From Pseudomonas sp. BGI-2 (GTDB lineage: Bacteria; Pseudomonadota; Gammaproteobacteria; Pseudomonadales; Pseudomonadaceae), in contig NZ_SISB01000008.1 of NCBI RefSeq assembly GCF_004310295.1, positions 48,201 through 112,200 of the forward strand: a stretch of DNA of 64,000 nt, given 5' to 3'. Below, one piece after another: positions 53,718 to 62,636 of this stretch. The translations under genes and the position numbers were made by a program. The notes below the pieces were generated by a model, which saw nothing but the letters and a program-made list of their open reading frames with translations, was not told the origin of the DNA and did no database searches. Position 1 is the first letter of the stretch, and each line of letters opens with the position of its first letter.

Positions 53718-54194
53718 ATGAAATTCAAGGTGGGTCATTTGAGCATTGCTCGTGGGTTGAAATTGATACTGGTGGTGGTGGGGGCTCTGACGATTCTGAA
53801 ATATGGCGCCATAACCCTGTTATCGCTTAGTCCTGATTCCGATGATGATGTGACGAAGATGGCTTATCTGTCTCCAAACGGAAAGTACACCGCTGTTCAT
53901 GTCACGCGTGCAGGGGGGGGCGCGATAGCGCCGTTTTGCTCGGACACGGTTTTTGTTTTTAACAGCCTGCAGACTACTGATGAAGTTATTGCTCACCCTG
54001 AGTACCAGGTTTATTCAGCTGAGTGTGATGTTTTTTTTGACCACGAAGCCTCACCGACAGTGAAGTGGGATTCAGACAGTGTTCTTCAAATCGATTTTGC
54101 AATTGGTGCAACCCGGATCGTGAGCCGAGACGTCAAGCTGCGCGCCTCGGACGCCTCTGGAAAGATACAGGTCAGGTTTTCTGCCTATCGCTAG
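53718..54194 (+). CDS. Small membrane-anchored protein of unknown function inside the secretion cassette
   Basis: A 158-residue protein. One N-terminal membrane segment (LKLILVVVGALTILKYGAITLL, about residues 14-36; first part LKLILVVVGALTILKYG) is followed by a periplasmic domain beginning LSPNGKYTAVHVTRAGGGAI. The domain has the look of small 'SPDGKY'-type bacterial proteins, with three Cys (FCSDT, AECDVFF). It is AT-richer than its neighbours. It lies 77 bases after the HlyD gene and 61 bases before the exported protease gene, so it is probably in the same transcript. I do not recognise its family; an inhibitor, chaperone or immunity-like role is guessed from position only. Confidence 0.7.
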   Translation: MKFKVGHLSIARGLKLILVVVGALTILKYGAITLLSLSPDSDDDVTKMAYLSPNGKYTAVHVTRAGGGAIAPFCSDTVFVFNSLQTTDEVIAHPEYQVYSAECDVFFDHEASPTVKWDSDSVLQIDFAIGATRIVSRDVKLRASDASGKIQVRFSAYR

Positions 54195-54255
54195 AAATGG
54201 AATTTTCAAGTTTCCTCTTGAACGTACAAGAGGATTTTTAAAGTAAGGAAAGCAA

Positions 54256-57200
54256 GTGGCTAAACTGACGTTGATGCAGGGGCAATTTGGCAAGGACAGT
54301 TTTTCTGTACAAACCAAAGATGGAACACTCGTTGCAGCAAAATGGCTGAATGACGGGCTTGGCAGTTATGTTATGGATCCCCAGACCGATCAGCCGTTCA
54401 TGGTGCCGGCGGATTATGATATGAAAGCCTCGATCGAACACTTCAAGAAAGTCAGGGAGGACTATGATGCGTCCTCTCTCAGCTTTCGGAACAGCCTCTA
54501 CAGCGATATTTATGAGACCTTCAGGCAAAGTGGCGTGGGGGATCTTCAACGCTCTTATAACGGTGCTTCGCACACGACAGGTGCCGGCTTCGTTCCCAGC
54601 TTCACAAATGCCGCCTCTTTCAACTTCGGATTGATTTCAACCGTGTTGGGGCTGACCGAAACGGAAATTATTGGTGGAGGCGGTCTCTATAACCTATACA
54701 AGTCCTTCCGCGCCGGTGGTCAAAATATCAAGACTGAAGGCGAGTGGTGGAACAACGAGCCCAATGTCATTTCAATAAAAACCGGGATGTCGATTATTCA
54801 TCCGGATCGTGACGGGCAACCGCTCATTGATCAGGGCGGACCGGCGTGGACCCCGCCAGCAAACCTGCTGAATATCGAAATCAACCCCGATCCGCAGGCG
54901 AGCCATCAGGTACAGCTCGAGAACCAGCGAACACGGGACGCCGCTAACGGCTACATCGATAATGCTGCGACACACAAAATCTTCACCCTCGACGGGATTC
55001 TCAACAAAACCGATTTCACCTCCACCCAAATGGCCAGCTTGGCCTCGGGCGGTATTCGGCCGGGTGAAATGCAGCTCGACCCCAACGCTCGCCCCAACAC
55101 TTACCTGTCGCAGTTCTACCCGACCCCGAGCGCGACCAAGCCGGATTTCAGCCTGCGCAGTGCGGTTACCCTGAACGGTTTGTCGGCAATGTCGACGTTC
55201 AATACCTACGTCGACCCGCTGTTGCTGGACCTGACCGGCAATGGCGTGCACATGACCGACATTCGCGACGGCGTGCTATTTGATACCGACCACAGTGGCA
55301 CGCTCAAACGCAGCGGCTGGGCGGATCGCACCACAGGCATGCTGGTGATTGACGATGGCACTGCCCAGGTCAAAGACGTCAGCCAGATGTTCTCCGAGTA
55401 TTACGGTGGCAACGTCGGTGTCAACGGCGCGGCGGGCGAGGCGAAGTTCAAGGACGGTTTCGCGGCGTTGGCCAGTGAAGACGCGAACAAGGATGGCGTG
55501 ATCGATCAGCACGATCCGCTCTGGAGCAAATTGCGCGTCTGGGTTGACGGCACGCATGACGCCAAAGTCGATGGCGGTGAACTCAAGACGCTGGCCGAAC
55601 TGGGCATCACCCAGATCAATGTCCGTGCGGCGGCGTCCCCTCAAACCGAGATGCGTGACGGTAACAAGGTGCTCGCCACCGGTTCGTTCACGATGAATGG
55701 CAAGAGCCAGGAAGCATTGGCGGTGGATTTTCTGGGGGATCCGGTCAGCAATATCGTGACCAGCCAAGGCACTGGCACGAGGGTGACCTCGACTACCAGC
55801 GGCGCCAACACTCGCACCACCAGCGCTTACGCCAGCCAGAGCACAATGGGTGAAACGCTGGATGCGGCCAAACTGGGCGTGAACAATCTGTACGGCGGTA
55901 GCGGCGATGACACATTGATTGCTGCGCCGGATGGTAGCTGGCTTGTCGGCGGTGCTGGCAGCAACGCCTACATCGGCGGTCAGGGCGATGACGTTTTTGT
56001 CATCAGCGCTTCGGACGATACAAGAAACATTCGTGGCAATGGCGGCCGTGATACAGCCATTATCGTCGGCACCAAAGACGTCTTCCTGAACATGGCCGGC
56101 GCGGGGCTTACCATCGCCGAAGGTGGCGGCGGCAACGACGTCATTATGAGCGGCGGCACCGGCAGCGCGTTCATCAAGGGCGGTTCGGGCAACTCGACGC
56201 TGGTGGGCGGCTCGGGCAACGACGTTCTGGTCGGCGGCACCGGCCACAACACCATCATTGGCGGCAGCGGCAAAGCGGTGATTTATGCCGGGCCCCAGGG
56301 CGACACCATTTATGCCTCCGAAGCCGGCAGCATCATCCATGCCGGTGGCGGCGCCGATAAAATCTTCGGCGGTGCCGGTAACGACATCATCGAAGTCGGC
56401 CACGGCAACGCGACCATCGACGGTGACGGCGGGATCAACCTGGTCACGCTGCACGGCACCCATGGCGACTACCGCATCACCCGCACCGCGAACGGTTATG
56501 AAGTGGCCGACAAGGTTGCCGGGCGTGACGGCACGGTGACGCTGACCAATATCCAGAAGCTCAACTTCTCGGACATTTCCGCCGTTGACCTGCTCACCCC
56601 CAACGCGATGCCGGTGGCGGATGTGCTCACGCTCGACAAGGCCGGCAAGGCCTTTGATCGCACCCAGGTGCATCTGATCAGTGCCGAAAGCCTGTTGGCC
56701 AACGATCAGCGCCTCAACAGTCAGGGCGTGCTGCATATTGCCAACATCGGTGACGCGGTCGGCGGCACAGTCAGCCTCACTGCCCAGGGCGATGTGTTGT
56801 TTACCCCGGATGCGCATTACACCGGTCTGATCAGCTTCAAATACGGTGTGGCCGATGCGGCAGGCAATCTGTCAGCGTCGGTGGTGGACTTGGGCAGCGG
56901 CCAGACGGCACCGATGCGTGCCGGTGTGACCCTGCTGACTCCAGAGGTGCCACTTGATCCTTTGGCGGCTCAGGAATGGTATCTGAGTGACACTAACGTG
57001 CTGCCGGTCTGGAAGGACTACACCGGCAAAGGCGTGCGCATCGGTCAGTTCGAGCCGGGAGGCCAGTTCGCCACCGCGCCGGAAATCTTTGATGTCGCGC
57101 ACCCTGACCTGGCACCGAATATCGATCAGGCCTGGCTGCAAACGCAAAAGACCAACGGCACCTTGCCGGGGCTGGTGTCCAACCACGCGACGATGGTGGC

Positions 57201-60200
57201 GGGTGTGATGGTCGGCGCGAAGAACGGCATCGGCGGCGTGGGCGTGGCCTACGACGCGAAACTCGGAGGCTACTACCTGGCCGGCAAGGGTGATGACCTG
57301 GCGGGACTGGGGCATATGGTCAGCTTCGACATTGCCAACAACAGCTGGGGCTTCACCAATGACTTCGCCCTCAGCAGTTATCAGGACGGCCACTTCACCA
57401 CGGCCACGGCGCTGAGCATGAATGCGCAGTACGCGGCGAGTAACGGTCGTGGCGGCCTGGGTACGATCATCGTTGCAGCGGGCGGCAATAGCCGTGCTAC
57501 CGGTGGCAATGCCCAGGGTTCGCTGACCAACAACAATCGCTTCTCGGTGGAAGTGGGTGCGATCAACGCACAGGGCGATTTGTCGACCTTGCAGATTGGC
57601 TCTTCGCCATTTTCCAATCCGGGTGCGAGCCTTCTGGTTTCGGCACCGGGCAGCAATGTCGTGTCCACCAGCCACATGCTGGAAACCGACCGCGGCTCCA
57701 CGTTCGGCAACGATTACTCCAGCATGCAAGGCACCAGTTTTGCCGCGCCGATTGTCTCCGGGATCGTAGCGTTGATGCTCGAAGCCAACCCGAACCTGGG
57801 TTATCGAGATGTGCAGCAGATCCTCGCGTTGTCGGCGCGCAAGATCAACGACCCGTCCACCCAATGGAGCGATAACGCTGCCCACGGCTGGAACGGCGGT
57901 GGCATGCACACCAGCAATGACTACGGTTTTGGTGAGGTCGATGCACGGGCCGCCGTGCGCTTGTCCGAAGCCTGGATGACCCAGAGTACCGGCGCCAACG
58001 AGTACGTCTACAGCGCCTCCAGCGGTGCGCTCGGCAAGCCATTGGCAGCGGGCGCGACGCTGACATCGTCCATCGCGATGCAGGCCGGTTTGAATGTCGA
58101 GCACGTCGAAATCGACTTTGATGCCCAGGTCGGGCGTCTTGGCGATCTGACGCTCAAGCTGATTTCCCCCGATGGCACGCAAAGCGTGTTGCTCAACCGT
58201 CAGGGCAAAGTCCCGGATGGCATGCCGGGCGCCAGTGCCACCGACGTCGGCAGCACGCAGTCCGGGTCGTTCAAGTACACCTTCATGTCGACCCACGACT
58301 TCGGTGAGCGTTCGGCGGGTAACTGGACCTTGCAAGTGACCGATTCGGCTTCCGGTCTGCCGGTCACACTCACTACTTGGTCGTTGCGTTTGTACGGCAG
58401 CAAAACCACGGCGGACGACACCTATTTCTACACCGATGAATACCTCAAGTCAGTGGTCGGGCAGGCTAATCGCGCGGTGCTGGACGACGCGGTCAATGGT
58501 GGGGCGGGCGGGCGCAATACCCTCAATGCGGCGGCTGTTTCGGGGGATACCTCGGTCAACTTGCTGACCGGTGTCGCCAGCATCGGCGGCGCGGCGTTGA
58601 CGGTTAAAAATCCGTCGGGCATTCAGAACATCGTCACCGGCGATGGCAACGACACACTGGTCGCCGGCATGGCCGATGCCTTGCTTGATGGCGGGCGTGG
58701 CAACAACTCGCTGGTGGGCGGCGCGGGCAAGGACTTCTTTGTGGTCCATCGCCGTGAAGCGGGCAGCGATACCCTTAGCAACTTCGAGGCCGGTCGTGGC
58801 GAAATCGTCGATCTGGTGGGCTTTGCCAGGAAGGCATTCGCTGATCTGGTGCTGACGCAGCAGGGCGCGGACGTCAAGGTCGACCTGGGCAAGGGCCAGA
58901 GCCTTATCCTGAAGAACCAAGTGCTTGCCGGTCTCAGTGCGGCGAACTTCAAGTTCCAGGACACCTTTGTCGCGCCGACGCCTTACGTCAACAGCGACGC
59001 GTCGGCGGTCAAGCCGCAGGAGGGGCTGGGCACCGTGGTACTTAACGGTGGCAGCAAAGGCGTGATGTACAGCAGCGATGCCCAGGGCAAACCGCTGGCT
59101 TCGCTCAACGGCACGATCTACAGCCATGACAGCGCGACCTCGGACGTGTTCGTGGTGGCGGCCCAGTCCGGCGTCAAGGATTACAACAACGCCTTGCGCG
59201 GGTTCCGTCACGGCATCGACAAGATCGACTTGCGCCAGACCGGCGTCACCGACTTCAGTCAGTTGATCATCGAGCACAAGAACCGCGCGACCTTCAATGG
59301 CCTGACGCAGATTCACGGGGTGTACGTGACGCGCATCGGTGCCCAGGGCAGCGATGCGAATACCAACCTGCTGTATCTGGATGCGCTGGATGTGGCGCAG
59401 ATCAGTGCGACGGATTTCCTCTACGCCGACCCGGCACCGGCGGTGGTGCCAACGGTCGGACCGGTGCCGCCGGTGACCGGGCAGCCGACGGTCACGGTGC
59501 CGGGAACGCTGACGCCGATTGTCGAGCGCCCTGGCGTCGACAAACCTTCGGTGGTCACGCCGCTGCCTCCCATTGACCTGCACCCGACCATCAGCGTCCC
59601 GACGATTGATCCGGTGCTGCGACCTTCGGTCACGATTCCGGACTTTACGCTGCCGGAGACCAAGACGATTGAGCAGATCCTGGCGGAACGCGGTGTCGAC
59701 CTGAATCCGAAAGTGTCGGAGCACAAAACCTTTGAACAGATCATGGCCGAGCGTGACGCGAACCGGGGTGCGACGACGCTGCCCGAGCGCAAAACCATCG
59801 AGCAGATTCTGGCCGAACGCGGCGTCGGTTCCCTGGAACCATCGAAAGTACCGGATATCGGCCCGGTCGGTCGTGATGTGGGGGACCGTACGCCGATTGA
59901 TATTCCGAGACCACGGCCGTTTGTCTTCACGGATATCCCTACGGTCGATATCGCTCATCGTGACCTTAATATCCCGACTCGCCGACCGGTCACCGTTCCA
60001 GACGTCGTGAGTGCGCAAGATCCGCGCCTGAAGATCGATGACATCTGGGGCGCCGGGCAAACGGTGGACACTACGTTTGCGTCAATCCGGGACAGAATCC
60101 GCGGCGGTTCAACACCTTCGACAGCGGACCCTCTGCCGGCGGCCACCGACCCCAACGTCATGACGGTCAAAGGCTTCTTCGCCGATGTCACGCTGGGCGA

Positions 60201-60801
60201 CGAGAGCAAGACCATCAACGTCGAAGCCTCGAATGCCAAAGTGCTTGCCGGCAACGGTGACAACAAGGTGAACGTGACGGGCCGCAGGGGCAATATCACC
60301 CTGGGCAATGGCAATAACGTTGTGAACGGTGACGTCGACAAGCTCACCGTCGGCCATGGCAACAACACCATTACCGACTCCGGGTCTTTCGCCAAGGTGA
60401 AACTGGGGGATGGCAATAACAAGGTGCTGGTCAGCGGCAACATGCCGACGGTGGAAGTCGGGCACGGGGTCAACGACCTCGAGTTCCGCGGCGGGATGGG
60501 CGAGTTGGTATTCGGCAAGGACATCAGCCCCGATCATCTGTGGTTCCAGCACAAAGGGCAGGATCTGCAGATATCGGTCATCGGCAGCAAGCAAGAGGTC
60601 ACGCTGCACAACTGGTATGCCGATGCCCCTGAACGTCCACGGGACATCATGGCCGGCGACAGTCATCGGTTGATGGACCGTGATGTCGAGAACCTGGTTC
60701 AGGCGATGGCGGCGTTTGCGCCGGCGGCACCGGCGACCATGACCTTCGGCGCTGCCGAGCAACAGGCGTTGCAACCGGTATTGGCAGCCAATTGGAGGTA
60801 A
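54256..60801 (+). CDS. Giant RTX-type exoprotein with S8 (kexin-like) protease and P domain
   Basis: A 2181-residue type I secretion substrate with no signal peptide. In order: an N-terminal region of unknown fold (1-319); an FrpC-like RTX-associated domain (~320-450, DPLLLDLTGNGV, then EF-hand-like DANKDGVIDQHD); and RTX Gly/Asp repeats (~543-725). Next come a cadherin-like domain (~786-873), an S8 protease (~909-1235), a proprotein-convertase P domain (~1249-1382) and a second RTX/serralysin-like part (~1435-1725). A Pro-rich linker with three KT(I/F)EQI repeats (~1726-1945), an 18-residue GxGNN-type repeat block (~1995-2087) and a C-terminal HCBP-related/export domain (DHLWFQHKGQDLQISVIG, NLVQAMAAFAP) end it. 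The catalytic His977 (SNHATMVAG), oxyanion Asn1078 and Ser1161 (GTSFAAP) are present, but the Asp position carries Glu933 (IGQFEPGG). The GTG start has AAGGAAAG just upstream. Confidence 0.9.
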   Translation: MAKLTLMQGQFGKDSFSVQTKDGTLVAAKWLNDGLGSYVMDPQTDQPFMVPADYDMKASIEHFKKVREDYDASSLSFRNSLYSDIYETFRQSGVGDLQRSYNGASHTTGAGFVPSFTNAASFNFGLISTVLGLTETEIIGGGGLYNLYKSFRAGGQNIKTEGEWWNNEPNVISIKTGMSIIHPDRDGQPLIDQGGPAWTPPANLLNIEINPDPQASHQVQLENQRTRDAANGYIDNAATHKIFTLDGILNKTDFTSTQMASLASGGIRPGEMQLDPNARPNTYLSQFYPTPSATKPDFSLRSAVTLNGLSAMSTFNTYVDPLLLDLTGNGVHMTDIRDGVLFDTDHSGTLKRSGWADRTTGMLVIDDGTAQVKDVSQMFSEYYGGNVGVNGAAGEAKFKDGFAALASEDANKDGVIDQHDPLWSKLRVWVDGTHDAKVDGGELKTLAELGITQINVRAAASPQTEMRDGNKVLATGSFTMNGKSQEALAVDFLGDPVSNIVTSQGTGTRVTSTTSGANTRTTSAYASQSTMGETLDAAKLGVNNLYGGSGDDTLIAAPDGSWLVGGAGSNAYIGGQGDDVFVISASDDTRNIRGNGGRDTAIIVGTKDVFLNMAGAGLTIAEGGGGNDVIMSGGTGSAFIKGGSGNSTLVGGSGNDVLVGGTGHNTIIGGSGKAVIYAGPQGDTIYASEAGSIIHAGGGADKIFGGAGNDIIEVGHGNATIDGDGGINLVTLHGTHGDYRITRTANGYEVADKVAGRDGTVTLTNIQKLNFSDISAVDLLTPNAMPVADVLTLDKAGKAFDRTQVHLISAESLLANDQRLNSQGVLHIANIGDAVGGTVSLTAQGDVLFTPDAHYTGLISFKYGVADAAGNLSASVVDLGSGQTAPMRAGVTLLTPEVPLDPLAAQEWYLSDTNVLPVWKDYTGKGVRIGQFEPGGQFATAPEIFDVAHPDLAPNIDQAWLQTQKTNGTLPGLVSNHATMVAGVMVGAKNGIGGVGVAYDAKLGGYYLAGKGDDLAGLGHMVSFDIANNSWGFTNDFALSSYQDGHFTTATALSMNAQYAASNGRGGLGTIIVAAGGNSRATGGNAQGSLTNNNRFSVEVGAINAQGDLSTLQIGSSPFSNPGASLLVSAPGSNVVSTSHMLETDRGSTFGNDYSSMQGTSFAAPIVSGIVALMLEANPNLGYRDVQQILALSARKINDPSTQWSDNAAHGWNGGGMHTSNDYGFGEVDARAAVRLSEAWMTQSTGANEYVYSASSGALGKPLAAGATLTSSIAMQAGLNVEHVEIDFDAQVGRLGDLTLKLISPDGTQSVLLNRQGKVPDGMPGASATDVGSTQSGSFKYTFMSTHDFGERSAGNWTLQVTDSASGLPVTLTTWSLRLYGSKTTADDTYFYTDEYLKSVVGQANRAVLDDAVNGGAGGRNTLNAAAVSGDTSVNLLTGVASIGGAALTVKNPSGIQNIVTGDGNDTLVAGMADALLDGGRGNNSLVGGAGKDFFVVHRREAGSDTLSNFEAGRGEIVDLVGFARKAFADLVLTQQGADVKVDLGKGQSLILKNQVLAGLSAANFKFQDTFVAPTPYVNSDASAVKPQEGLGTVVLNGGSKGVMYSSDAQGKPLASLNGTIYSHDSATSDVFVVAAQSGVKDYNNALRGFRHGIDKIDLRQTGVTDFSQLIIEHKNRATFNGLTQIHGVYVTRIGAQGSDANTNLLYLDALDVAQISATDFLYADPAPAVVPTVGPVPPVTGQPTVTVPGTLTPIVERPGVDKPSVVTPLPPIDLHPTISVPTIDPVLRPSVTIPDFTLPETKTIEQILAERGVDLNPKVSEHKTFEQIMAERDANRGATTLPERKTIEQILAERGVGSLEPSKVPDIGPVGRDVGDRTPIDIPRPRPFVFTDIPTVDIAHRDLNIPTRRPVTVPDVVSAQDPRLKIDDIWGAGQTVDTTFASIRDRIRGGSTPSTADPLPAATDPNVMTVKGFFADVTLGDESKTINVEASNAKVLAGNGDNKVNVTGRRGNITLGNGNNVVNGDVDKLTVGHGNNTITDSGSFAKVKLGDGNNKVLVSGNMPTVEVGHGVNDLEFRGGMGELVFGKDISPDHLWFQHKGQDLQISVIGSKQEVTLHNWYADAPERPRDIMAGDSHRLMDRDVENLVQAMAAFAPAAPATMTFGAAEQQALQPVLAANWR

Positions 60802-60826
60802 TCACCACGCAGTAGTCCGGTGACAC

Positions 60827-60850
60827 GGCCCGCGATGATTTTCGCGGGCC
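60827..60850 (+). terminator. Hairpin downstream of the exoprotein gene
   Basis: GGCCCGCG and CGCGGGCC pair around an 8-base loop, 26 bases past the stop. A short TTCGG follows rather than a true U run, so it is a plausible but not textbook terminator. Confidence 0.5.
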
Positions 60851-60986
60851 TTCGGCCGTCTCGCTCGAGACCGGTCATCGTCTTCCCCATCCGCTTTATC
60901 GCCCTCAACGTCATACCCGGCTTGATGCTGTTTCCGGTTCCTCTTGAATGCACTCACGTGCCGACGGGAATCAATTGCTTCCCCTT

Positions 60987-61005
60987 AATAGGAAGCATTA
61001 CTATT
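60987..61005 (+). promoter_or_regulatory. Weak Fur-like box upstream of fecI
   Basis: The AT-rich 19-mer matches the Fur consensus at about 10 of 19 positions by eye and lies 28 bases before the chosen fecI start. Iron control is expected for fecI, but this match is weak. Confidence 0.3.
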
Positions 61006-61032
61006 CACGCCCCGTCTCCACAGCACACCGCA

Positions 61033-61533
61033 ATGACCCCCAAGTTGCCCCGCAGACACGGCTTTTTCGAGCATTACGAAGAGTTGGTTGGCACCTGGAC
61101 CCGTCGCCTGAGAAATCGTCAGCAGGCCGAGGATCTGGCCCACGACACCTTCGTGCGGGTGCTTGAGTCCGATTCGTCGGCGGTGGAGCAACCTCGGGCG
61201 TATTTGCACCAGACCGCGCGCAACATCGCGGTGGATGGTTATCGGCGGGAGGACCGGCGGGGCGCCATGGAGTCGGAGGCGGTTGATCACAGTGTGTCGT
61301 CGTCCGGCGACCCGGAGCATTTCATGCATGCGATCCAGTTGGCTGATTCCATCGAACGGGCGCTCACCGAACTGCCGGTCAACTGCCGCAAGGTGTTCGT
61401 CTGGCAGAAGATCGAAGGCCTGACCCAGGCGGAAATCGCCGAACGCCTGGGACTGTCCAAGAACATGGTGGAAAAGTATATGATCCGCACCTTGCGGCAT
61501 CTGCGCGACCGCCTCGACGGACTGCACCCATGA
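61033..61533 (+). CDS. fecI: FecI-type ECF sigma factor
   Basis: A 166-residue iron-type ECF sigma factor. Region 2 holds FFEHYEELVGTWTRRLRNRQ, AEDLAHDTFVRVLE and QPRAYLHQTARNIAVDGYRR. Region 4 holds LPVNCRKVFVWQKIEGLTQAEIAERLGLSKNMVEKYM (quoted in part: GLTQAEIAERLGLSKNMVEK). It should drive the fecA promoter when the receptor signals. ATG at 61033 gives the usual family length; the longer open frame upstream covers the intergenic terminator and promoter. It is followed by fecR 40 bases later. Confidence 0.9.
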   Translation: MTPKLPRRHGFFEHYEELVGTWTRRLRNRQQAEDLAHDTFVRVLESDSSAVEQPRAYLHQTARNIAVDGYRREDRRGAMESEAVDHSVSSSGDPEHFMHAIQLADSIERALTELPVNCRKVFVWQKIEGLTQAEIAERLGLSKNMVEKYMIRTLRHLRDRLDGLHP

Positions 61534-61573
61534 TCGGCCGCGCCTTCTCACCCCCAGCCAAACAGGAACTTCC

Positions 61574-62548
61574 ATGATGGATACTCGTGATTGTGCGTGC
61601 GGGCAAACAACGGTTCGCGACGACGCGGCGCGGTGGTTTGTGCGTTTGCAGGAACCGGCCGTGGACGTCGAAGAGTACCGGCGTTTCGAAGCCTGGCTGG
61701 CTGAACATCCTCAGCATCGCGACGAATTTCAACTGCTTCAGGGCCTGTGGTCGGCGGCCGATCTGCTGCCCGCCAAGCGTCTGCAAGCCCTCTGCGAAAT
61801 CCTGCCGGCCCGTCGCAAACGTCAGCCGCTGGTGCGTTACGCGGTGGCGGCCAGTGTGATGGCCGTGGCGCTCGGGTTGGGGCTGTTCAGCGGCTTGAAT
61901 CACCCGGCGACGTACACCGCCGAATATTCCACGGCATTGGGCGAGCGTCGCCATGTGGCGTTGCCCGACGGTTCGGTGATCGACCTGAACAGCCGCAGCC
62001 GCGTTCAGGTGCATTATGAAAAGGACCGTCGCGGCATCGAGCTGACTGAAGGCGAAGCCATGTTCAGCGTCGAGCACGATGACAGCCGACCGTTCGTGGT
62101 CGAGGCGGGCAGCGGCAAGGTGACGGTCACCGGCACACGTTTCGATGTGCGCCGCGACCTGACAGAAACCCGGGTGGCGGTGGAGCAGGGCACGGTGAAG
62201 GTTCAGGGCCAGGGGCCTGATGTCATCAGCCTCACCGCCGGCCTCGGCACTCGCGTCGATGCCAAAGGCGTGGTTGCTGCTGCTTACGCGGTCAATCCGG
62301 CAGAACTGACCGCGTGGCGCAGCGGTAAACTGGTGTTCAACAACGCCAGCCTCAGCGAGGTCGCCGCAGAAGTCTCGCGCTACCGCGAGAAGCCACTCAC
62401 GGTCGGCAACGACAAAGTGGGCAATCTGCGCCTGACCAGCGTGTTCAAATCCGACAACACCGACGCACTGCTCAAGGCCTTGCCGAGCATTCTGCCGGTG
62501 GCCGTGCGGACCCTCGATGACGGCAGCCAACAAATAATTTCAAAATAG
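61574..62548 (+). CDS. fecR: FecR-type anti-sigma factor / signal transducer
   Basis: A 324-residue inner-membrane regulator. An N-terminal cytoplasmic DUF4880-type domain contains ARWFVRLQEPAVDVEEYRRF and FEAWLAEHPQHRDEF, and a membrane segment lies near 95-112 (YAVAASVMAVALGLGLFSGL). The periplasmic FecR domain has LGERRHVALPDGSVIDLNSR, VTVTGTRFDVR and a C-terminal secretin-like part (LSEVAAEVSRYREKPLTVG). It holds the FecI-type sigma factor and is triggered by the N-terminal domain of the loaded receptor encoded next. Confidence 0.92.
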   Translation: MMDTRDCACGQTTVRDDAARWFVRLQEPAVDVEEYRRFEAWLAEHPQHRDEFQLLQGLWSAADLLPAKRLQALCEILPARRKRQPLVRYAVAASVMAVALGLGLFSGLNHPATYTAEYSTALGERRHVALPDGSVIDLNSRSRVQVHYEKDRRGIELTEGEAMFSVEHDDSRPFVVEAGSGKVTVTGTRFDVRRDLTETRVAVEQGTVKVQGQGPDVISLTAGLGTRVDAKGVVAAAYAVNPAELTAWRSGKLVFNNASLSEVAAEVSRYREKPLTVGNDKVGNLRLTSVFKSDNTDALLKALPSILPVAVRTLDDGSQQIISK

Positions 62549-62636
62549 ATTCAGGTTTTTTTTGAGTTCTTCGTCTTCTTGTCCAACTGCAACTGGTTTG
62601 CATTAACAGCCGCACACTCTTGCGATCTACAGGACA

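Noticed and set aside
58450..60060. Long minus-strand open frames opposite the exoprotein and the TpsA gene
   Set aside because: They mirror repetitive, GC-rich coding sequence. Their translations are Arg/Val-rich without domains or signals.
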